This document shows positions 12,405 through 25,525 of a stretch of DNA of 64,000 bases, piece after piece (within the stretch, counting starts at the first letter, position 1; each line of letters opens with the position of its first letter). The stretch lies in contig NC_058513.1 of NCBI RefSeq assembly GCF_020382885.2, positions 9,705,774 to 9,769,773 on the forward strand, written 5' to 3'. The DNA is from Scatophagus argus. Its lineage: Eukaryota > Chordata > Actinopteri > Scatophagidae. The notes beneath the pieces were generated by a model that was not told where the DNA came from, ran no database searches, and was given only the letters and a program-made list of their open reading frames with translations. A program made the translations under genes and the position numbers.

Positions 12405-15297
12405 ATGGCACCAGTGAAATGTTGGGTAGTGGGCCTCCTGCTGGTTCTCCTATGCCCATCCCAAGTCCCCCTCTCTGGTGTAGTGAGTGCCGAGGACGTG
12501 GCTGAGGAAGACCTCCATGCCAGAATTGTTGAAGAGGTTGTGGCTGATGAGGGTGAAACCGCAGAGGTTGATGATGGCACTGGTGAAGAAGAGGAACAGG
12601 TAGCAGAGGAGGAAAATGAAGATGATGAGGAAGAATCAGATGAAGATTCAGAAACTGATGAACAGGAGGCAGGAGAGGAAGAAGAGGAGACTGACGAGGA
12701 GACTGCTGAGGAGGAAGAGGATGTTGAGGAAGAGGAGGAGGAAGAAGAGGATGCTGATGAGGAGGAAGATGAGAAAGAGGAAACTGCTGATGAGGAAGAG
12801 GAAGCAGAGGAGAAAGAAGCTGAAGAGGAGGAAGATGAGGCTGAGGAGGAGGAAACAGCAGAGGAAGTTGAAGAGGATGCTGAGGAGGAGGAGGAAGAAG
12901 CTGCAGATGAAGAAGAGGATGACGCAGATGAAGAGGAGGATGATGATGATGATGATGATGATGAGGAGGAGGAGGAGGAGGAGGAGGAGGAGGAGGGGGA
13001 GGCCTTGCCTGAAAATGAGGAGGAAGACGAGACAACAGAGGAGGAAGAGGAGGATTCTGACGAGGATAAAGAAGCGGTCGAAGGAGAAGAGTTAGCTGAG
13101 GAGGAGGAGGAGGAGGAGGCTGATGATGCTGAGGAGGGGGAAGAAGAGGATATTGCTGAGGATGACTCTGAGGAAGAAGATGCAACTGAAACAGAAGAAG
13201 ATGACGGTAAACTCACTTATTAATAGACTGGGTTTTTAAAACATCATTTAATCCATTTATTGGTCACCAAAATACTGCATGGTGCGGTAATTTAGATTTA
13301 GATTGTTCTTAGGTGCTTTGAATGTTTCTTAACGCTGCTAGGCTAACTTCAAGCACTGTCAGGACACTATCACACATTAGTCCTGAAATAGAGTGGCTTA
13401 TCTATGTGGTAGCTGACATTCAGCAGTATCTAAACCATTCATGCCTTTTGCTGAACCAGTGTGGCTATTTTGAGACTTCAAAAACAGTTAATCTACTGTT
13501 AAAGTGTGTATAAGTTCACACAAACATTCAGATAGAAGCAATGTTGAATAAAAATTACAGATGCAAACGAAATAGACTAATTTATAAGGAGCTAAAGTCA
13601 AAATATCATATTTATTGACTAAAACACTCTTAATTCCCAGGCTTTAAAATCTGATCACAGCTGGCACACCAAAGGAAGAACTGGATAGGCAGTTCAGCGC
13701 CGAATTTCTTTTCAAGTTTAAAAAAATTCTATATTGATATATCAGTCAATACCGCATTTTTTAACATGCAAAAACAGCAATCTTACAGGTCATTTCAGAG
13801 AGCCTACAGCCATGCTGCTCTGTGAGCTGCTGTACCTGGGCTAAATGCTAACATGCTTGCAGTAATACCAGCATGATGATGTTTAGTAGGTATAATGTCT
13901 AAAATGTTTACTGTGTTGAATTAGCGTCTAAGCAATTTTCAACAACGTTCGACAATTAGGACTCAAAGTACAACTCTGACTGATGAGAATGACGTGATGA
14001 TGATATGCCGTAAGATACAAATAAAACATAGTTACAACCTCGTGGGACCAGCATTTGCATCAAATTAAACAACAAGCAAAAATATTTATCTTTGAATCGC
14101 AAATTCAAATTTATGGTGGGGCTATGGGAAAATACAGTTTAAGATTCACCTTCTGGGAACCATGAATGTCTGGACAACTCATCTCATGGTGGTTGAGGTA
14201 TGTCAGTGTGGACCAGAGCACTGAGACTGACAGACTGACATAGCTAACGTACCTAAAACAGACTTCAGACAGTCAGGGCTTTCTTGTGGACATAACATGT
14301 AATGGTGACACTGTTTCTAAATGACCTGAAACAAAGGTAAGCATTTCTGTACTGGTGCACTGCCATTTTATGTTTCTTATTGGCCAATACAAACAGACTG
14401 ACATTGAAATGTCTGCAACAAGTAAATATCAGCCAGGCTGATGCTGGTCTCTCTTTGGAAGTTCAATTTGTCACTGACTCTGTTGACTTAATGTAGATGA
14501 AGCTGAAGGTGATGATGCAGTAGAAAACGAAGATGACATAAGTGAGGAGGAGTCGGCCACCGACATGCTGCAATTCCGACCTGGCTCTTTGTGTAGCGTT
14601 TGCTCCATTTGTGAGGTAAAATTATTTCAAATGAGCCCTTATGGAAATGGAAAGTGAACTTTTCACTTGGCTTCATAAGCTGCTTAACAGCATCTCATCT
14701 GAAACTGTTTTTAAGGAAGTCTTGATCTCCCTGTTCACTGATGAATGACTCATGAATGACTGTTCATTGTGAGTTCTCTTCCTCCTTCAGCACTGCTCTA
14801 GTACTTGTGCTAAGTGCCCCTGTAAAGAGGGAGATGAATCAGATCACTGTGAGCACTGCGAAGTAAGCATTCCCACTGTCCAAAAATACTTAATATCATA
14901 TAATACACAGTAAAGGTCCTCCTCACTGGAACCCTCTTTGGTCTTCCAGGGATGTTCATCCTGCTACCTTTGCCCCATATTGTGTGACACAGTTTGCACC
15001 CCAGGTAAATATTGTTACTCATACTGCGCATGTACCATTGTTTAATTTATTTTGTCAAATTTGTTTTAGCTTTTGTACATATTATGTTTTTTAGGTGGCC
15101 TTGTTGATGAGCTTACCGGGTCCCTCTTTCAGTAAGAATTCTCATTTCTTACAACACATTGAGGTTTAAATGTATGCTGCTGGTGTTTCATTATGTAATG
15201 ATATAACAGTAGGAAGGTGCATAAATATGCGGCTTGAACTCTGAGTTTACCCATGCGCTGGCTTTTGCTTTGCAGGACTGTTGCTTCTCTACTCTGA
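12405..15297 (+). CDS. hrc: HRC-like sarcoplasmic reticulum Ca2+-binding protein, histidine-poor
   Basis: Predicted 368 residues from exons 12405-13206, 14497-14615, 14791-14862, 14950-15004, 15095-15131 and 15276-15297. It opens with a signal peptide (MAPVKCWVVGLLLVLL...). About 250 residues of almost pure Glu/Asp follow, encoded by GAG/GAA/GAT runs. The C-terminus is Cys-rich: CSVCSICEHCSSTC, CPCKEG, then CYLCPILCDTVCTPGG and DELTGSLFQ. That ending, and the position directly after trpm4, match histidine-rich calcium-binding protein, a luminal SR protein that buffers Ca2+ and contacts SERCA and triadin in mammals. Unlike mammalian HRC, the acidic region has essentially no histidine. Candidate poly(A) signals are at 15792-15797 and 15808-15813. 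Another acidic ER-luminal protein is the main alternative, but the Cys-rich tail argues for HRC. Confidence 0.85.
12937..12998 (+). repeat. coding GAT/GAG trinucleotide microsatellite
   Basis: An uninterrupted run of gat units (about 12939-12963) is followed by a run of gag units inside hrc exon 1. It encodes poly-Asp then poly-Glu. Such a tract is prone to length changes in multiples of three that keep the frame. Confidence 0.85.
13800..13935 (+). repeat. teleost dispersed repeat in hrc intron 1
   Basis: The phrases 'gctaaatgctaacatgcttgcag' and 'gcatgatgatgtttagtaggtataatg' are typical of a common teleost repeat. It sits in the 1.3-kb first intron of hrc. Family and ends are not resolved. 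Confidence 0.5.
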
Positions 15298-18200
15298 GCT
15301 ATCCTATGACTCATGAGGTGCTGCAGTCAGGATTGGAGCTGTCCAGCTGTTCATACCTCTCCGGCAACATGAGTACTACCACCAGACCTTGTCATGAACC
15401 TGACAGCTGACAGAAAAACAAAAACATATTTAGGTTTTAACTCACGTCTAGATTTTTTAAATTTAGCCGTGTAACAAGAGCTGAAAAAAATGTAATCTTC
15501 TTTTCCATAGTTTAGTGGACTGTCTAATGTACATTTTCAGTGCAAAACAGATGATAATACATTGCTAAGGATTTAATATTATTTATGTTATAGATAGATA
15601 GATTTACTGTAACACAGATTTAGCTGAAAGTGTTTCTAGATCTGTCTTAGCTGCAGAAGTCTGTATGGATTCAACAGAGAGATGAAAATTATATCTGTTG
15701 CCACTCTGATGTCACTTGTTTTTTTTACAGTAAAATTTCACTCGTGTTGAAACAAAATCAACTTATTACACGATTCTGATTCTCACGTGATAATAAATTT
15801 CCCCCTTAATAAAACTTCATGATAAGTACGTTACAAGCACAAGTTGTGTCTGTAACAAATATCCTGCCACCGAGCTGTTAGTGCTTTTAGATGATCTTAA
15901 ACACTTTGATTGTTCAGCAACTTCTAACGTATTTCTTGATTTATTGTTGACTTACTTACTCATCAAAAGTGCAGTTGATGTCAAATTTTAAATAAAAAAA
16001 ATGTCTTGTGAAAATAGACCTCTGAAACACTCCATTATAACTACAATTTCTGAAGAGTTTTAACTCTCAACCATGTTTAAAAATATTAAAGGTTTTAAAT
16101 TCTGATGAACTTATGTTGATAAATTGTGATTAGACTGGGAGGTTTTTAATTGTTATTTGCTGGTTGTCAAAATGAACATTTGCTCTCCTAAAGGGGCAAA
16201 TTAGTCTTGCACTTCCATGAGGTGGAGTGACTTAAATTGAATTTAATGTGTAAAATTGGTGCAGTAAAAAGAACAATTACAGTAAGCCACATGTTGATTT
16301 TCACTTTCACTTTTTTTTCTGTCTACTTATTACTTTTTATGTTACACTTTGGTAATCTGTGCCCTGACCTTATTAATTTATTATATAGTCTTATTTCCTG
16401 GTAGCCCTAAGCTTACCTGACTTGACAGGGTCCTTATTAATTAGTTTATTGGGCCTCTGTTGTGCCGCTTTTTATTTTTTTATTATTGTAACTGCCACAA
16501 TTTGATGGAAAACACTTGTCCAGTTGTCCAGCCAATCACACACTGATTACCAAAGGAGGTCCAGCTGCTGCTCAGGTGAAACAAGATGTTTCAACCTTCT
16601 CTGAACTCTCAAACTCACAGTCACAGGTGTATTTGTCGCTGCCGAAAGGTTTCCAGGTGAGATTTTGCCCCTTTGTTATGGAAAAACAAAATTCTTCTGT
16701 CATTGAAGCTGTGCTAAAAGAGAGAGAGAGAAAAGAGAAATCTGGGGAGTGTATTGTTGAATATAGGGATGCTGTTTATCTTTCTTTTAATATGCGCTCA
16801 TATGATGTCTTTTGGACTTTGGGAAATCTGAAATGAAGAGGCGTGTATGAGGAGACTAAGCACTTACCAGATACATGTCTTTTCTGTCAACCAGTCCTGG
16901 TTTTGATTAAACAACCAAACTGCCATTTCCCTGCATCAGCTGACTCACCATAAATGGCATGTCAATGCTATTGTTTTGGAAAAGGTGTGTTTATTGTTCT
17001 TCCAAAGTATAAACTCTGGAAATAATGAGGAGTAGTGAAACAGGCTGTGAAGATGAGGTGAAGGACGTGAAACCTGTTGTGTGGGCTCATTAGGGAGGGA
17101 GGGGGTGTGTGTGTGTATGTAAATACAAGATCAATTACAATAAACATTTCCAGGTACAAAGACACTTGGCTGTCTGTAAAGAGAAAGTCATTGATGCAAT
17201 TCACGCATTTGTCTGCCAAATATGAAGTTACAGCCAGACACGGGACTCCAGGAAGCCACCCATGGCCTGGTCGAGAAACAATCTGCATTCACAAAGCATA
17301 AAATTCTTACTTTCTGAATTAAATAAACATAGATAAACAAAAAAAGAGAAGAAGAAGAAGAAAAACAATGAAACAACAAGACTTAACACTTGTTTATGTT
17401 CAAAAGGAGTGGGAAGAAGCCAAAGCTTCTCCCCAAAGCTTAACACAGTATTTGTAGTATTTGTATTTAAGTATTTGTGCTAACAAGGTGATGGCTGTAG
17501 CCTTATACATTGGAGAGCTCCTCTCATCTGAATCTTAATGGGTGAATTTCAAATGCAGGATCAATCTTTGACCTCCTGTTATGATTTATTTATTTGACAT
17601 AATCAGACTTTCTTCATCTTGGCTGTCAGCTTTCTTTGTCATCTCAGACTTACTGCTTCAGGCTGTCTGTGCATTTCCACAAAAAGGGGTGTTTGGTATG
17701 TCATTTAAACCTTCTACACAAAACTGACTGACCATCAGTTAAGAGGATCAGGCTGTTAAAATGGAGAACTATATGAAATAGAAAAAAAAAGTAGAGTACA
17801 AACAGAACTCTTGTTGTAAATAAGAGAAATGTGCTGGCTGAAAACTGTAGATGCTAGTGTTGAATTTTTAAGCTAATATAGTTTTAAATTAATTATATAT
17901 TTATTTAACCACACACTCGATGCCTACCTGTGACTGCACCTTGCAGACCTTTTAAAACTTTAAACCTAATACGGCATATGGAAGAATTATCCTCAAGAAA
18001 TGGCATTTAACTGATCTACAGTTGCCCTGCCTTCATCATTGTTTCAGTGCATTTTAAGTGTTAATATTACCTGAAGCAAATAGGAAAAAGTTTTATTCCC
18101 TGCCTCACAGAATGCACACAACCGCAAGGTGATGCAAAGAGTTTCACATGGCTTTGCGATCACTACACTGCTTTCATGCTGCTTTCAACAGCAGGCTAAG

Positions 18201-20168
18201 CAGATTTGTCTATCAGGTCAGGGAACCAGATTTCTGAACATAACCTCCTCCAGACCAGTTTAGGACCAGGTTAGTTGAGTCTTATCAGGTTAAAAGAGGG
18301 CCACCTTCATGACACCTAAAGCCCTGGCTTTAGGATCAGCATACCTCGCTGACTCCATGAGTCATCACATTACACCTCTCTGCTATTTGCATGATGAAGG
18401 CCTGTGTTTCTTTTAAGTGGGAGAGTAACAAATTCCATTTGTCTGAACTGAAGAGGAAATAAAGTGAATATTAGATGCCTCGCCCAGGACTTCAGTTTCC
18501 TTCAAACTATTTCTCTAATTGAGCAGCAAGTATACTCAGATGTGATACAAATGAGAGATAGCCGCACCCAGTGCAGTCTCACATTCCTGGTTTATACAGC
18601 CATCTTTCCAACAATAGCTTAAGGTCTGCTGAAACCTACTTAAAGATTTAAGTGTTGTTTACCTTCTCAGGTGTCAGTTTGGAGCTTCCCCTGTTGCTGA
18701 AAGCTTAGTCTGCCTGTGTCTCAGATTTAAGAAGGGATGTAATGCAGTTGGAACAAAGTGGCAGTTAATATTCTTTGTGGCTGAAGAGCATAATAAAGGA
18801 AGTGTCAAATACCATTTCTTTTTCTGGAGTTTAAGTTGATCATTTAAGCCAATCCTGCACTTAAGTCTGCAAGAAAATTTGCCAGATCAGGGAATTTTTA
18901 GACAATAGTTTTTAACACAGTTGTTTTGAAGTTAAACACAAACCAGCTTCAATCAAGCAGCCATATGGGTTACACTTTAACCCACTGTTTTTAGCATGTA
19001 TAAGCAGCACAAGCCTTTAATAAATAACACTCTAAAATTTAGTTGTAAGCAGATGTAAGCGTTAATGAATGATGATCTAGTGAAATGCAGTTGTAAAAAT
19101 ATAAAACATTTCTTCATAGAAGGTGTTATAATACTGTTTATTAAACCTTAAAATGTCCTTATAGTTGCTTACAACTACAGCAATGTTTGATAAATTATTT
19201 ATTAAATGTCTATCTAATGTATATTAATTATAAAAGGAGGGCTAAAGTAAAGCGTTGTCATGGTTTGAATCTAGCTTATAAGGGTTAAGGTTAAATTTGT
19301 GTCAAGTATTTCAACCGTAATACTGAGCCAACATTGGGAATGGAAAGCTGGGTGCTGTGTCAGGATTCATCTGACGCCAAACTTTTCTGTGTAACCCCCA
19401 CCCTACATGTTACCAGATCATTTACTTACTCCAAACACCGGTATGTGCTTTGCAGTGCCCTGAACAATGAGTAGTCACCTTTCATGTTTGCCCCCATACT
19501 GATTTAGTGATGTATACACAATGCCCCCCTCCCATTGTATGTCCCTCCTCTATATCACTTGACTTGAAACATACTGGGACAATTTGCCACCTTCTCACTT
19601 ATGGACCTATTTGGAAATGGACATATATTTTTAAGGTGATGCCTTATTCTTACATGCTCTTTTATTTTTAAGCCATAGGGACTTCAGGCCTGGACTATAA
19701 GGTAGGATGATTTGGCAGACTTTAATACATGAATGGTCAAATAGCAAATTTTTATTTGTTACTTTACTGTACTTTGATCAATCACACATCTTGTGAGATG
19801 AGGTTTGCAACCATTCAGCAGCACAGCTAACTTGATGCCTGCTGTTCTGCTGCTCAGGAAAACTTGAGTTTATTCAGTTTTCTTGGTGCACTTAAATGGG
19901 ATTTCGGGTTAGTGATGGACTCTGTAACGCAGTCAGCAGCTTATATGAAATGGTTGGATGACTCCATGTCCAGACCTGAGCCTGCTGCAGCTAAAGCACA
20001 GAATTCCTGCTGCTGTGACCTTTTAAAGCTAGCATATAGCAGAGCTTCATCATTAAGTATTTCAGCCAGACATCACTGATACTGACATAGAGCCATCTCT
20101 GCTTAGTCAGATGTGAAAATGACATAAGAAACTTTAACTTAAGATTGGTTTTCTTTATCCTCTTGAAG
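15298..20168 (+). other. hrc 3' UTR and hrc-carbonic anhydrase intergenic region
   Basis: Mostly unique-looking AT-rich DNA with the hrc poly(A) signals near its start, a small (aag)n tract near 17340-17365 and a possible MITE at about 18967-19262. Open frames here are short and resemble no family. I see no RNA gene or conserved coding exon. Confidence 0.55.
18967..19262 (+). mobile_element. candidate MITE-like element
   Basis: Begins with 'ggttacacttta' and ends with 'taaagtaaagcgttgtc', which are imperfect inverted repeats of each other. The interior is rich in 'ttataa', 'tgcttaca' and 'tttattaa' phrases seen in non-autonomous teleost elements. No protein is encoded. The call is tentative. 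Confidence 0.35.
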
Positions 20169-23100
20169 ATGCATCTCTCCTTTCTTCTGCTGTGCCTGGC
20201 TTTGGGAGGTTGGGTAAATTGTGGTGAGTAAAACACATCAATTTCAATGAAACGAAGTAAGATAAACACAATAAAATGCATGCGTTATCCTGTAACTGGT
20301 TTCTTTTAAATAGATTTGGTCTTTTAGTTCAGTAGTACCCAGCCTAGAGGCTTCTTTTCTTTAGAGGATCACAATGTAAAACTGAGAGGTCTTGACATGG
20401 CTAATGGAGTGGAAAAGAAAAAAACTTTCTGACTTGTTTAAATCTTGCCTTTTTTGTGAAATATTGGATAATGTTACCTGTTTGAAAACCACAATCTTCA
20501 GCCATGCATTCTGTTTTATAACTTCTTAAACTTTGCGAATGTTTATGTCTATGAAGTAACTCAAATCATCGTTTCGTCCTGTGGTACTCATAGTATATTG
20601 GCCATGTTTCTCTTTCAGCTGCTGGAAATGAATGGTGCTACACTGGCTGTGGTAAGTGTGGACAAAATGGACTTATTGATTTGGATAAAATAGTCATTAG
20701 TTCAGTTTTTGGTATTACGAGCACCTCCAATTTTCACAGAGCACACCCCAGCCCATTGGGGAAGCATCTCGGGTTCTCACTGTGAAGGAGACAGGCAGTC
20801 TCCTATTGATATAGTCACCAGCAGTGTTGAGACTGACCACGACCTACTTGACTTTACCTTCATCAATTTCACTTCACGGAATGTCATCAAGTCCATCATA
20901 AACAATGGACATACAGGTACACAAACTGGGATTTGTAACTTGTTGAACTTGAGCTTTAACTGTACAACAGGCAGTCTCTAGATTCGTGACGGAAAGGGCA
21001 AAAAAGTCATTCGTATGATAATCAAAATGTGTTTAATCTCATATATACTTAAACTGTAAACACATAAACATGCTTCTCCATCTCCTCAATGCATAGCGAA
21101 ATGCATACTGGCGGAAAATGAAGTTGAAGTGAGTGGTGGTGGACTCAATGGAACATATTCTGCAATTCAGTTTCACTTTCACTGGGGCGATACAGAGCAT
21201 CATCCAGGTTCGGAGCACACGATTGATGGGCACAGATATCCGATGGAGGTACAGTGCTGCTCTCTTGCATTCATTACAAACATGCCTCTCCTCTTTATAA
21301 ACTGTGTGCCTTATTCCACCTTACCTTATTAGTTCATGCAATCTTTTGTAGATGCACATAGTCAGTCTGAAGAAAGGTCTTACTGTGCAGCAGGCCACCG
21401 AGGATTCAGCTGGGATTGCTGTTCTTGGGTTTTTCATAAATGTATGTCTTATGTTTCAAATTATTATTCCAGAAGAAAGAGTTATTTTGCATGTTATCAA
21501 CTAATATTGCAAGAGTAATGTATGTCCTCTCCATAAAGGGAACAGAAGATGGGATGTCAGAACCATGGGAGACGCTAACAACTTACCTCACAGACAACAA
21601 AGGTATCAAGGGATCATCATTTGACCGCATTATTGTGCTTCAGCAGGTTAAAAAAAAATCTACAGCATGTGTTCTACATACCTGCCTTGGTACTAACAGG
21701 TAACATATGAGTTTAAAATGAAATATTTTGCCCGGGGAAAGAAACATCTACTGTCAAACAACTATTCAAGTCACAGGGTGATTTGTGGTGATCCTGAGAC
21801 ATGCAAAGTGAATGTGAATTCTCCTTTTCTTCTTTATCTCAAAGAAAGAAACAAAAAAAGTCCATGATTTCCTTGAACTAACTGAAATGTGCATTTGTCA
21901 GACCACAGCACTTTTCCCACCTTGTATTATTAATCTCAGCTGAGCTGGGGCCCAGAGAAGTTGTTGCATTGTTTCTGGATGTTGCTGATAGGTGACTTTT
22001 GCTTTGAGTATAAGAGTTTTAACTTAAAATGTGTAGATGCAGTGCTGAATCTTTTAACGATATTGCTAATTGTAGATGGTGAAATTACTGTAACACTGTT
22101 ATTAAACTGCTTGCAAATGACTGAGCCTTTTGAGGACGCCCCCTTTCATACCAAATCACAATAACGTTGACTGTTACCAATGAACCTGTTTACCCGTGCA
22201 AGATGTTTTCACAACTTCTTAGGCTTTTGTTGCTGTTGTTGCTAGTTGTTTTAGTCATCAAATTCACAATGAGTGTGTGTTTACAAAAACAAAGTTTAAC
22301 AGTGTGAACATTAAACATGTTTGTACTGTATTCAGCTGAATATAAACCAAATCATTGCATTCTTTTCACTTGGTTTTTTTTCAAATATATACTTTTGATT
22401 TATTTTTTTCCTTAATCTAAAATTTTTATTATTGAAGATTTTATTTTGAAGTTTGTGTTATACTTGTTTGTGGTTTTATTCAGCTCATGAGGTTCAATTG
22501 AAGTAAAAGAGAAAAAAAAAATCCCAAAAAACTTTCTGATCAATCATGGTGATGTTGGCTCATCAGCCTATCTGATGTTAGTCCTTTTTATGATCATACA
22601 TAGGATGCTGTGTGCAGTTATTTCCTTTTTAATTTGTGTTCAGTTCCACATGTCTTTCATTTAATTACCATCCTTTTTGCTTCTCGCATCTTTTCACAGA
22701 TACTGAGGTTGATATGAATGCTACGATCTCTATTGATGACCTCATTGGGAATGTAAATCTCACCAAATTCTTCCGATACATGGGCTCCCTGACCACCCCC
22801 AACTGTAACGAAGCAGTCGTGTGGACAGTCTTTCAAGAGCCAATCAACATCAACAAAGATCTGGTGAGTTGGGCAGCCAGAAAATCTTTCCTTAGCAGGA
22901 CAAGGCCAACAAGTTCACTGTTTCGGTTCACTCTCATCAATTTTACATTACCTGCACCAAACTGCGTACAGACAAAGTTAGCAACCAGCTGATAAACAAA
23001 GTGGAGTCAAAACAAAGTGAATATTATCCTTAGACAGTATGTCAGTGTTGTGTTCACAATTTTTTTGCGCATACTTGTGAATGGCCAAAAAGAATCAGTT

Positions 23101-25494
23101 ATTGCAGATTTCCCTCAAATATATTTTTTTAATATATAACATGTCACATGTGACCAGTGAACACTTCTTAAATATGAAAAAAGAAATAAACCCCATCAGA
23201 TCAACATGTGCTCCATACCAACTGAGGACTCTTGCTCTAAAGCCAACAGATAGGATAGGTGTGGAGTCCTGTCATTGCTTAGTCATACCATACAGCTGAA
23301 CCAGTAAAAATTGTGATGACCTATGACAAATGAAATCGCAAGCAAATTGTTGCATAAGCCACCGATGATGCATGCACACAAGGGTCAGAGAACACAGACA
23401 AGTTCAGGGACATGCTGGTGCATGCTGGTATCCAGCTTGATCGTGTCTGATGATTACTTTTATTTCCCTGTAATAGAAGATGTTGGTGCACGTGATGCTA
23501 AAAAATTGTTTGTAGTTGCAGAATGACACGTGTAATCTTTCTAATCTTGTCTACCTGACAGTCATCAGTTGAGTGAAAGATGCACGTCATGTGGCTTCTT
23601 CTTTGTTGTTCATCAGGTTCATCTCTTTTTCCCCAACCTTAAACATACCGTCTTGGCGTGAGGAAAAAAGAAAAAATAAAAGATGTGGGGCAATTGTATA
23701 ACTGCATTTGAGTATGTGGTCACAGCAACAAATTAAATGCTAGTTACACCTGTTGGCATAATCTCAAAAAAATAAACCCTATTTATATCCTTTATAAAAG
23801 TTTTTGCAGCAGCTTTTCACTGCATCACAACTTTTAAGATGTGTATTCAATTAAAGCGTGCTGATCATTTCACATTTTCAAGCACCTTGTGACTAAGCAT
23901 TGAAGTCGGGTACTTGTCAACTTTAAAACGTAATTTTGTCAGTGGCATCGGTGTGGTTGGTGGATCATTGGTGGAAACGTCTTTTGCTCTGTTTTTAGAT
24001 TCAGCAGTTTCCTGGAAAGACGGGACTTATCAATGTTTATCGGCCTACACAAGATCTTAATGATCGACAAGTGTATGCTTCTCCTGCAACTGATCTACCT
24101 CCCAGTGAGTTTGAAAATCACACGCATAGTACATGATCTATAATGTATTATAACTCCAAGTTGACACATTAAATATGAGTGTTTATCTTCTAGGTCATTG
24201 GTGCTATGATGATCACTGTGGTATGTATCCTACACAGATCAGAGGACTGGCCAGTTTAATGCTGTTAAAATGGAATTTTGGACTTGCCTTGAGTAAACTG
24301 GCTTTCCTTTCTATCCTCAGATTATGGTCCTTCTAAATGGAACCTTCTGCCTCAGTCCCAGTGTGATAAACAACATCAGTCACCCATCAACATTGATACA
24401 AACAATGTTGTGATGGATGAGCATCTTGATGACTTTACCTTTGAGAAATTTGACGACAAACATGCCATCAGATACATCACAAACACAGGACACACAGGTT
24501 TTAAAGTATTTCTTTTCTCTCTGGTCATTAACTCAAGACTTTTGAAAGTTTTGATGCGACTGATATTCCAAAGCAAAAGTTTCTGTTGTATTTCAGGGTT
24601 ATAATTACAGTCAAAATTTTAATAAATGATTTGACGATTGAAAAACTATCAAACATTGAATGCCAGCCTCTTTAAGCAGAAGTTACATTGCTTTTCAACA
24701 TATTTTTGGGGCTTTGGACTGTTGATAAGACTGTGTAGTTGTGAGGCTCTTTTTAAATTTTTTTCCTTATTTTAGTGTCAAAAATGACCAATGAAGATTG
24801 AATAAATATGAGTCAGTAATATATTTGTGAACTTTAGGCTGGTGTTTACATATACCTAGAGTCTATAAATTGAGCAAATTTTTGTGCGTTTTTCTCTTCT
24901 TTTCTTCAACTCCCAGTGAAGTGTGTACTGAAAGAAGGTGTGGTGGAGATCTCAGGCGGAGGTTTGGAGCATGTGTACTCCACCTTGCAGTTCCACTTCC
25001 ATTGGGGCTCCACATCAGATAACTCTGAGGGCTCAGAGCACACGGTGGACTCACACAGATATCCAATGGAGGTAGTTATAAGCATTAAACTGCAATGTTG
25101 CTGTGAAGGCATTGTTTTCCAAAAGATTTTGCCAGCATACATTACATGTCATTAACTGTGTCTGTATGTCCAGATGCACATAGTGAACAAGAGGAAGGAT
25201 TTAACTCTGGATGAGGCAGTGAAGCATCCTGATGGCCTCGCAGTGCTTGGATTTTTTATTGAGGTAACATTTAGTGCTTATGTTATGTACTTAAGTGTTT
25301 CATTCAGATCCATACTATAGTATAACTATAAGCAGCTTTTGAATATGTTCACATTGTAAAAGCAATGAAATAAAATATACATAATAAAAGTCATGTGTGT
25401 GATTCATAAATCACATAAACATAAAGGTCACATAGGCTGTTGGACAAGCAGTTAGTGACAGTGCCTATCTTGTCACAATCCTAATGTTCCTCTT

Positions 25495-25525
<31 letters not shown>

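Noticed and set aside
12616-13095. Plus-strand Arg/Lys/Met-rich frame overlapping hrc
   Set aside because: It is a +1 frame shadow of the acidic repeat, with no independent start context or homology.
12271-13216. Long minus-strand open frames of about 300 residues opposite hrc exon 1 (poly-Ser and poly-Pro/Leu/His)
   Set aside because: They are the antisense of a GAG/GAT repeat. Purine-only coding on one strand has no stops on the other in two frames, and the products are pure low-complexity.
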